NCBI GenBank assembly: GCA_021788795.1
Contig: JAJYKG010000087.1
Location: forward strand, 1-8,360
Reading direction: 5' to 3'
Source of the DNA: Thermoplasmata archaeon
GTDB taxonomy: Archaea; Thermoplasmatota; Thermoplasmata; RBG-16-68-12
DNA: 8,360 bases
Shown: one piece after another, positions 1-4,958 of the stretch
How positions within the stretch are numbered: position 1 is the stretch's first letter
Layout: each line of letters opens with the position of its first letter
Made by a program: the position numbers and the translations under genes
Notes under the pieces: generated by a model
Databases searched by the model: none
Told to the model about the DNA's origin: nothing
What the model saw: the letters and a program-made list of their open reading frames with translations, nothing else

Positions 1-113
1 CCGATCTCGCGGCTCGGCGTGTCCTTCGTCGTCTCCAGGACGACGGTCCCCTCGAGGACGTCGCCCATGTAGTACGAGGTCCGCGGCAGCTCCACGGAGA
101 TGGACCGCGGCAC
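1..113 (-). CDS. Partial CDS, possible arrestin-like beta-sandwich protein (C-terminus off the left edge)
   Basis: The frame is open from a GTG at 111-113 to the window edge and gives about 37 residues beginning (M)PRSISVELPRTSYYMGD. Nearly all its codons end in G or C, as in the neighbouring genes, so it is very likely coding. A GGTGAT (119-124) that could pair with the 16S 3' end lies 3 nt before the GTG and supports this start; an internal ATG at 66-68 would cut off the first strand. The alternating hydrophobic pattern (ISVEL, then YYMGDVLEGTVVLE) resembles the first two strands of arrestin-N/Spo0M-like folds, where a 'Y..GD.v.G.v.l' pattern is common. This is inference from a short fragment, and any beta-sandwich protein remains possible. 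It starts 27 bp after the zinc-ribbon membrane protein and is probably cotranscribed with it. Confidence 0.55.
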   Translation of the reverse strand, partial: MPRSISVELPRTSYYMGDVLEGTVVLETTKDTPSREI

Positions 114-140
114 CGGATCACCCGTCTGCGGCCACGACCC

Positions 141-563
141 TCACCGCACCAGGAACCGGGTGTTGCAGTACGTGCACGTCGCGACCCCGAACCGGTCGAC
201 GGTCTGCGGCGGGGCGCCGCAGTTCGGGCAGTTCAGCGCGATGGGGCCTTGGGCGCCCGCGGGGACCATGGGCTGCTGGATGGGTGGCGGGGGCGGAATC
301 GGCTGTCGGGTCATGCCTTGGGTCACGGCCAGGACGACCGCGAGGATGATGACGACGAGGACGCCGCAGAACGGGAGGAACATGAAAGTCGTGAAACCGG
401 GGAAGACGCTGAAGCCGGAGGCCATCGTCAGGATCGCGATGGCCATGAAGGCGCCGACCACGACGACCAGGACGATCCCGACAATCGCCGCGGGCGACTG
501 CAGGGTCACCGGCCGCGGCGGTGGAGGGTAGTAGGGCGGGGGCGTCGGCGGAGGCTGAGCCAC
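141..563 (-). CDS. Small proline-rich two-helix membrane protein with C-terminal zinc ribbon
   Basis: 140 residues. Three regions are visible. The N-terminal tail (residues 1-23) is rich in Pro and Tyr. Two hydrophobic segments (about 25-50 and 58-82) are separated by a short turn and are likely a transmembrane hairpin. After a second proline-rich linker (about 88-102) comes a C-terminal treble-clef/zinc-ribbon motif with CPNC at 112-115 and CTYC at 130-133, which should bind one zinc ion. The start is a GTG at 561-563; no other in-frame start lies upstream before the etfA stop, and there is no convincing Shine-Dalgarno. Proteins of this layout (low-complexity tail, membrane anchor, rubredoxin-like ribbon) are common in archaea, and most have no assigned function. 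The ribbon could bind a partner or nucleic acid, but nothing here decides that. It lies 64 bp downstream of etfA and just upstream of the partial beta-rich gene. Confidence 0.8.
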   Translation of the reverse strand: MAQPPPTPPPYYPPPPRPVTLQSPAAIVGIVLVVVVGAFMAIAILTMASGFSVFPGFTTFMFLPFCGVLVVIILAVVLAVTQGMTRQPIPPPPPIQQPMVPAGAQGPIALNCPNCGAPPQTVDRFGVATCTYCNTRFLVR

Positions 564-627
564 ATCCGGGCATGGGCCGGCGGTGAGATGAAGGCTCCGA
601 ACCGCGACCCACAGGCGGGGGCGCCGC

Positions 628-1596
628 TCAGCCCTTCAGGTCCTTCAGCACGAGCGGGAGAATCTGGAGGACGTTCCCCACGATGCCGACGTGGGCGACC
701 TCGAAGATGGGCGCGCTCGGGTCCGTGTTGATCGCGACGATGAGGCCGGAGTCCTTCATCCCGGCAACGTGCTGCATCGCGCCGCTGATCCCGCAGGCCA
801 CGTAGAGCTTCGGCCGCACGGTCTTGCCGCTCTGGCCGACCTGCCGCGTCTTCGGAAGCCACTCCATGTCCGTGAGGGGGCGGGACGCGCCGACGACGCC
901 CCCGAGGGCCTTCGCGAACTCCTCGACCAGCGCGAGGTTCTCCTTCTTCTGGATGCCGCGCCCCGCGGAAACGATCACGTCCGCCGCGGCGAGGTCGATG
1001 TCGGAGACCTGGGGGCGCTCGAGGGCGAGGAACTTCGTGCGGACCTTGGAGGCGTCCACGGCCACCGGCGCGGGCGTGACCTGGCCGCCCGCCGCGGGCT
1101 CCGCGGGCTTCACGCTTCCGGGCCGCAGGGTGACGACGTACGGCCGGTCCGAGGCCACCTCGAACTCCCCCTGGATCTTCTCGTTGAGCACACGGCGCGT
1201 GGCCACGAGCGTGCCGCCCTCGAGCCGCACGTCGACGCAGTTCGAGACGAGCGGTAGGTCCGCGGCTCCGGCGAGCCCGGGCGCTAGGTCGTACCCCTGG
1301 GCCGTGTGGGCCACGAGGACGACGCGCGGCGCGACGTGGTCGACGAGGGCGCGGACCGCTTGGCCGTACGCCCCGTCCGAATACTCCACGAGGGACGGAT
1401 CGTCGACATGGAGGACCTCGATGCCGTACGCGGCGAGAGATTGCGCGAGGGCCCCGGCGCCCGAGCCCAGCAGGGCGGCCTTGACGGCCCCGCCCGATTG
1501 CGCGGCCAAGTCGCGGCCCTTCGCGACGAGCTCGAGGGTCGAAGGCGCGAGCTTTCCTTCCATGTGCTCCGCGACGACGAGGATGTCGTTCCCCAT
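628..1596 (-). CDS. etfA: Electron transfer flavoprotein, alpha subunit (EtfA/FixB family)
   Basis: 322 residues, the usual length for the family. EtfA carries the FAD of the soluble EtfAB heterodimer, which passes electrons from dehydrogenases (for example acyl-CoA dehydrogenases) to a membrane quinone reductase or another acceptor. The N-terminal half (about 1-185) is the adenine-nucleotide-hydrolase-like domain. The C-terminal half has the FAD-binding signature in order: SAGRGIQ (210-216), GASRP (236-240), QVGQSGKTV (252-260), CGISGAMQH (268-276) and AINTDPSAPIF (288-298). The last is the classical ETF-alpha motif, though the following IVGD of many homologues reads IVGN here. The ATG at 1594-1596 is supported by a perfect Shine-Dalgarno overlapping the etfB stop codon 4 bp away. 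No ETF:quinone oxidoreductase (FixC/FixX) is in the window, so the acceptor, and whether this ETF is bifurcating, cannot be told. Confidence 0.95.
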   Translation of the reverse strand: MGNDILVVAEHMEGKLAPSTLELVAKGRDLAAQSGGAVKAALLGSGAGALAQSLAAYGIEVLHVDDPSLVEYSDGAYGQAVRALVDHVAPRVVLVAHTAQGYDLAPGLAGAADLPLVSNCVDVRLEGGTLVATRRVLNEKIQGEFEVASDRPYVVTLRPGSVKPAEPAAGGQVTPAPVAVDASKVRTKFLALERPQVSDIDLAAADVIVSAGRGIQKKENLALVEEFAKALGGVVGASRPLTDMEWLPKTRQVGQSGKTVRPKLYVACGISGAMQHVAGMKDSGLIVAINTDPSAPIFEVAHVGIVGNVLQILPLVLKDLKG

Positions 1597-1600
1597 GCCC

Positions 1601-1609
1601 TCACCTCCT
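1601..1609 (-). promoter_or_regulatory. Shine-Dalgarno of etfA, containing the etfB stop codon
   Basis: On the minus strand the sequence reads AGGAGGTGA, a 9-base perfect complement of the archaeal 16S 3' end (TCACCTCCT). It sits 4 nt before the etfA ATG. Its last three bases are the TGA stop codon of etfB, so ribosomes ending etfB stop on the etfA initiation site. This fits translational coupling that keeps the two subunits equimolar (inference). Confidence 0.85.
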
Positions 1610-2398
1610 CACGAAGCCCTTCTCGCGAAGCATCTTCGCGAGGGCTTTCGCCTGCTCGTCGGCGCTGCCCTGGATCATCGTGGCGTGGCCCTTCGCATCG
1701 GGGGGCGACAGTCTGCGCACGGAGAACCTGTACGGCGTCGCGATCGCGTCCCAGTTCGCGACCCCGAGGGCCGCGGGTGCGATCTCCTTGATGGGCTGCC
1801 GCGACGCCTTCATGATCGCGGGCAGCGGCGCGTACCGCGGCACGTTCGCGCCGAACTGCACGGACGCGAGGGCGGGCAAGGCGAGCGCGTACCGCCGCGA
1901 GAGGCCACCCTCGAGCTCGCTCCAGACCTCGAGCCCGGTCCCCTGGACCTCGATCCGCGTGACCACGCTGACGTGGGGCAGGCCGAGGATCCCTGCGACG
2001 AGCGCCCCCGTGGCGGAGTCCACCAGATCGTCCGACTGGACGCCCGTCAGGACGAGGTCGTGGGGGATCGTCTTGACCGCCGCGGCGAGCACCCGCGCCG
2101 TCTTCCCGACGTCGTATCCGCCGACGTCCTCGTAGGACACCCGGACGGCCTCGTCGGCTCCCTTCGCGAGCGCCTCGCGGAGCATCGACTCCGCGCGCTT
2201 CGGGCCGACCGTGACCGCGACGACGCGGCCGCCGTGCTTCTCCTTGAGCCGCACGGCGGCCTCGAGCGCGTAGTCGTCGGAGCCGTTCGTCTTGTAATTC
2301 AGCGTCTCCCGCTTGATGTCCTTGCCGCCCGGCGCGACGGCGAACTGCAGGTCCGGGTTGGGGATCTGCTTCAGGGCGACGACGAAATTCAGCGGCAT
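1601..2398 (-). CDS. etfB: Electron transfer flavoprotein, beta subunit (EtfB/FixA family)
   Basis: 265 residues, normal for EtfB. It is the partner subunit of EtfA; in the heterodimer EtfB binds AMP, or in bifurcating forms a second FAD. Family features in order: an N-terminal strand FVVALKQIPNPD (5-16), the NGSDDYALEAA segment (38-48), VTVGPKRAESMLREALAKGAD (62-82), the ETF-beta signature around LTGVQSDDLVDSATG (117-131) followed by LGLPHVSVV (138-146), and the LPALASV...PRYAPLPAIMKA segment (174-198). The ATG at 2396-2398 has no Shine-Dalgarno but lies about 30 nt downstream of a TATA-like element, consistent with a leaderless message. It is the first gene of an etfB-etfA operon. Confidence 0.95.
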   Translation of the reverse strand: MPLNFVVALKQIPNPDLQFAVAPGGKDIKRETLNYKTNGSDDYALEAAVRLKEKHGGRVVAVTVGPKRAESMLREALAKGADEAVRVSYEDVGGYDVGKTARVLAAAVKTIPHDLVLTGVQSDDLVDSATGALVAGILGLPHVSVVTRIEVQGTGLEVWSELEGGLSRRYALALPALASVQFGANVPRYAPLPAIMKASRQPIKEIAPAALGVANWDAIATPYRFSVRRLSPPDAKGHATMIQGSADEQAKALAKMLREKGFVRR

Positions 2399-2423
2399 AG
2401 TGGCCGTGCGTAGAAAGGGACGC

Positions 2424-2430
2424 TATTTAA
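2424..2430 (-). promoter_or_regulatory. TATA-box-like element for etfBA (near-leaderless transcript)
   Basis: The minus strand reads TTAAATA within GGTTAAATAGCG, an AT-rich island in a GC-rich region. Its centre (about 2427) is 29 nt upstream of the etfB ATG. With archaeal start sites usually 25-27 nt after the TATA centre, transcription should begin within a few bases of the ATG. The missing Shine-Dalgarno fits this. No clear BRE is visible upstream. Confidence 0.6.
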
Positions 2431-2481
2431 CCGTGTCGTGCGAGTGCTTAGGCACGGCGCCCGCGCCCGCGGCTGCGAGCC

Positions 2482-2515
2482 GAAAAGAGGGAAAGGGGAG
2501 CCGCGCGGGCTCCCC
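2482..2515 (-). terminator. Hairpin plus pyrimidine tract after gdhA, probable terminator
   Basis: A perfect 8-bp inverted repeat (GGGGAGCC at 2495-2502 and GGCTCCCC at 2508-2515) with a 5-nt loop begins 12 nt past the gdhA stop. On the minus strand it is followed directly by TTTCCCTCTTTTC (2494-2482). The arrangement resembles an intrinsic terminator, and archaeal RNA polymerase also stops at T-rich runs. It lies between gdhA and the separate etfBA promoter, as a terminator should. The T tract is interrupted by C, so it may be leaky. Confidence 0.55.
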
Positions 2516-2527
2516 GGGTGTTCGCGC

Positions 2528-3790
2528 CTACGGATAGATGCCGCGCCACTTGTACGCTTCGGCGACGCGGTTGATCGCGACCATGTACGCCGCCTGGCGC
2601 ATGTCGCACTTCTTCTCCTCGTGCATCTTCCAGACCGCGTCGAACGCGCGGACCATGACGCCCTCAAGCTTCTGGTCGACCTCGGGCTTGGTCCAGAAGA
2701 AGTTCGCGAGGTCCTGGACCCACTCGAAGTACGAGACCGTGACGCCGCCGCCGTTCGCGAGGATGTCCGGGATCACGAGGACACCGTTCTTGTAGAGGAT
2801 GTCGTCCGCCTCGGGCGTGGTCGGGCCGTTCGCGCACTCCGCGCTGATCTTGGCCTTGATGCGCGGGGCGTTCTCCGACGTGATCTGGTTCTCCATGGCC
2901 GCCGGGGACAGGATGTCCACAGGGAGCTCGAGGAGCTCCTCGTTCGTGATCTTCTTCGTGCCGGGGAAGCCCACGACGGAGCCGGTCTTCTCCTTGTACG
3001 CCAGCACCTGCTTCGGGTCGAAGCCCTTCTCGCTGTAGATCCCGCCCTTGCTGTCCGAGACGGCGACGACCTTGGCGCCGTACTCGTCCTGGATCAAGCG
3101 CGCATAGTGGGAACCGGCATTGCCGAATCCCTGGACTGCGACGGTCGCGCCCTTCAGGTTCAGCTTGGTGCGCTTCGCCGCCTCGCGCGTGGCGTAGACC
3201 GCGCCGCGGGCCGTGGCCTCGTCCCGGCCGAGGGAGCCCCCGATCGGGATTGGCTTTCCCGTGACGACACCGGAGACGGTGTAGCCCTTCTGCATGGAGA
3301 TCGTGTCCATGATCCAAGACATCGTCTGGCCGTCCGTGTAGACGTCCGGGGCGGGGATGTCCTTCTCGGGCCCGATGATGATCGAGATCTCGGACGCGTA
3401 CCGGCGGGTCATGCGCTCGTTCTCCGACTTCGACATCTCCTTCGGGTTGCAGATGATGCCGCCCTTCGCGCCGCCGTACGGGATGTCCATGACGGCGCAC
3501 TTCCACGTCATCCAGCACGCTAGGGCACGGACCTCGTCGATGCTGACGTTCCAGTGGTACCGGATCCCGCCCTTGAAGGGGCCCCGAGCGTCGTTGTACT
3601 GCACGCGGTAGCCCGTGAACACCTTCACGTGCCCGTCGTCCATCTTGACGGGGAAGTTCACATGGAGTTCACGCTTCGGGTGCTTGAGCAGCTCCAAGAG
3701 GTCTGGAGCGAGGTTCAGCTTCTTCCCGGCCCGGTCAATCTGCTCCTGGGCCTCCTCAAAGGGGTTCAGAGACTCTTTCGGTTTCGGCAT
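2528..3790 (-). CDS. gdhA: Glutamate dehydrogenase (Glu/Leu/Phe/Val dehydrogenase family, archaeal hexameric type)
   Basis: 420 residues from the chosen ATG. It catalyses the reversible oxidative deamination of glutamate to 2-oxoglutarate and ammonia with NAD(P), linking nitrogen assimilation to central carbon. The substrate domain has PFKGGIRYH (71-79, substrate-binding Lys73), the catalytic stretch MDIPYGGAKGGI (101-112, catalytic Lys109) and PAPDVYT (146-152, conserved Asp149). The Rossmann domain has GFGNAGS (221-227), with VAVSDSKGG (242-250) closing the second strand. The C-terminal part has ANGGGVTVSYFEWVQ (345-359), typical of the family. Length and motifs match archaeal hexameric enzymes. 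Glutamate is the most likely substrate, but activity on another amino acid cannot be excluded, and NAD versus NADP is not clear. An in-frame GTG at 3794-3796 overlaps the Shine-Dalgarno, so the ATG at 3788-3790 is preferred. The gene has its own promoter. Confidence 0.93.
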   Translation of the reverse strand: MPKPKESLNPFEEAQEQIDRAGKKLNLAPDLLELLKHPKRELHVNFPVKMDDGHVKVFTGYRVQYNDARGPFKGGIRYHWNVSIDEVRALACWMTWKCAVMDIPYGGAKGGIICNPKEMSKSENERMTRRYASEISIIIGPEKDIPAPDVYTDGQTMSWIMDTISMQKGYTVSGVVTGKPIPIGGSLGRDEATARGAVYATREAAKRTKLNLKGATVAVQGFGNAGSHYARLIQDEYGAKVVAVSDSKGGIYSEKGFDPKQVLAYKEKTGSVVGFPGTKKITNEELLELPVDILSPAAMENQITSENAPRIKAKISAECANGPTTPEADDILYKNGVLVIPDILANGGGVTVSYFEWVQDLANFFWTKPEVDQKLEGVMVRAFDAVWKMHEEKKCDMRQAAYMVAINRVAEAYKWRGIYP

Positions 3791-3795
3791 AGACA

Positions 3796-3802
3796 CACCT
3801 CC
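3796..3802 (-). promoter_or_regulatory. Shine-Dalgarno of gdhA, decides the start codon
   Basis: The minus strand reads GGAGGTG, then 5 nt (TGTCT), then the ATG at 3788-3790. The alternative GTG two codons upstream (3794-3796) begins at the last base of this site and so could not use it. The shorter protein beginning MPKPKES is therefore the likely product. Confidence 0.8.
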
Positions 3803-3852
3803 GGATATCGAACGACCTCGACATCGGGAGTGAGCGCGAGTAGAGGCGTCCC

Positions 3853-3860
3853 CTTTTAAG
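3853..3860 (-). promoter_or_regulatory. TATA-box-like element for gdhA
   Basis: The minus strand reads CTTAAAAG within GTAAAGACTTAAAAGGGG; the purine- and A-rich stretch just upstream could serve as a BRE. A start about 26 nt downstream would fall near 3831 (an A on the minus strand), leaving a leader of about 40 nt that holds the Shine-Dalgarno. This contrasts with the near-leaderless etfBA promoter. Confidence 0.55.
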
Positions 3861-3906
3861 TCTTTACGTCCATGAGTATGTTCTTGGGTGTAGGGGAGCC
3901 CATCCG

Positions 3907-4902
3907 TTAACGTGGCTCCGCCACACTGTCATATTCTGTCACGTCCACGCGGTGCAAAGGCGTCTCGCCGCGGAGGAACCGCCGGACGTTGTCGAGGGCG
4001 GCCTCCATCGCCCACCGGCGCTGGCCGGGAATCGCGTTCGCGTTGTGGGGGGTCATGACGACGTTCGGCAACTCGTGGAACGGGCGGTGGGAGGGGCGGC
4101 CCTTCGTCCCGCTCGGGTAGACCCACCACACGTCGATCCCCGCGCGGAACCGCGGGTGGCGCTTCAGGTGCTCGAACAGGTCGTCCTCGACGACGATCTT
4201 GCCGCGGGCGATGTTCACGAGCACCGCGTCCTCCTTCATCGCCGCGAGGAACCGGCGGTCGACGAGGCCCTTCGTCCGCGCGGTGAGGGGCAGGGCCACC
4301 ACGACGTAGTCGGCACGCGGGAGCAGCGTGGGAAGGTCCGACAGGCTCCCGGCCTCGTCCGCGGGCGGCACGAGCTTCCCCGAGCGGCCGACCCCGACGA
4401 CGTGCATGCGGAAAGCCTTGCACATCCCGGCCACGGTCACGCCGATCCCGCCCATCCCGAGGATCACGACCGTGGCATCGGCCAGGGCCTTGCTTGGGGC
4501 GGCCTGGTCAAAGACGCCGGAGGCGATTTCCCGCGTGCGCTGGGGGAGGTCCTTCGCTGCCGCGAGGAGGAGCGCCATGGTGTGCTCCGCCACGGAGGTG
4601 TTGTACGCGCCCGCGTTGCCGCAGACGACCACGGAGTGGGGGATGACGCGGTACGGCAGGTGGTCCACACCCGCGACGAGGGTCTGGAGCATGCGGAGGC
4701 GCGGGGCGCGCGTGGCCAGGTCCGCGGGGACCTCTCGGCCGAAGCCCGTGGTCACGAGGACGTCGGCCTGGCTCCAGGCGGCGTCGCGCGCGGCCTCCGG
4801 GAGATCGTCCAGGACAACGGACTCGAAGGAGCCGGAGGCCCCCTCCTTGAGCACGGTGCGGCGTTCCTCGTCCATGGCGCAGGTGAAGAGCACGCGGGGC
4901 AT
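3907..4902 (-). CDS. D-isomer-specific 2-hydroxyacid dehydrogenase family protein, likely NADP(H)-linked, atypical active site
   Basis: 331 residues, the usual length. Members reduce 2-oxoacids to D-2-hydroxyacids or the reverse, in the cytoplasm. The catalytic domain is split around the Rossmann domain: residues 1-103 and about 290-331 flank the nucleotide domain. Visible motifs are GMGGIG (149-154, dinucleotide loop), LVNIARGK (228-235, catalytic Arg233) and VVMTPHNAN (281-289, catalytic His286). The second strand ends VVGVGRSGK (168-176) with no acidic residue, and Arg173-Ser174 suggest NADP(H). The usual D-V-x-x-x-E-P reads D-V-W-W-V-Y-P (257-263), so the catalytic Glu is replaced by Tyr262. 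The substrate is unknown; glyoxylate/hydroxypyruvate-like acids are possible. It starts at the ATG 4900-4902 with only a weak GGAG 3 nt upstream, lies 56 bp after nrdJ with no visible promoter, and is probably cotranscribed with it. Confidence 0.87.
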   Translation of the reverse strand: MPRVLFTCAMDEERRTVLKEGASGSFESVVLDDLPEAARDAAWSQADVLVTTGFGREVPADLATRAPRLRMLQTLVAGVDHLPYRVIPHSVVVCGNAGAYNTSVAEHTMALLLAAAKDLPQRTREIASGVFDQAAPSKALADATVVILGMGGIGVTVAGMCKAFRMHVVGVGRSGKLVPPADEAGSLSDLPTLLPRADYVVVALPLTARTKGLVDRRFLAAMKEDAVLVNIARGKIVVEDDLFEHLKRHPRFRAGIDVWWVYPSGTKGRPSHRPFHELPNVVMTPHNANAIPGQRRWAMEAALDNVRRFLRGETPLHRVDVTEYDSVAEPR

Positions 4903-4958
4903 CGGCTCCCCAGTAGCTGCACGGGCACTTTGCCCTTTCGTCCATCAGGGCGCGGGTT

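Noticed and set aside
141..143. TGA read as selenocysteine joining the two left-edge proteins
   Set aside because: No stem-loop or selenoprotein family supports it, and a plausible GTG start with a GGTGAT site follows for the second gene.
118..612. 164-residue minus-strand frame overlapping the zinc-ribbon protein
   Set aside because: The alternative frame is His/Arg/Pro-rich; the 140-residue frame instead shows two clean hydrophobic helices and paired CxxC motifs.
824..2413. 529-residue open frame on the plus strand opposite etfA and etfB
   Set aside because: It is antisense to two clearly conserved genes, rich in Arg/Pro/Ser low-complexity sequence, and matches no family. Such frames stay open by chance when third positions are almost all G or C.
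2438..3523. 361-residue plus-strand frame opposite gdhA
   Set aside because: Antisense shadow dominated by Arg, Asp, Val and Leu repeats, with no recognisable domain; it also overlaps the gdhA terminator and stop.
3794..3796. GTG as the start of gdhA, two codons upstream of the ATG
   Set aside because: It overlaps the GGAGGTG Shine-Dalgarno, which is correctly spaced for the ATG at 3788-3790.
4923..4935. Small inverted repeat GGGCA-CTT-TGCCC between nrdJ and the 2-hydroxyacid dehydrogenase
   Set aside because: Only a 5-bp stem with no T tract on the minus strand; likely chance in GC-rich DNA and not enough to call a terminator or operator.
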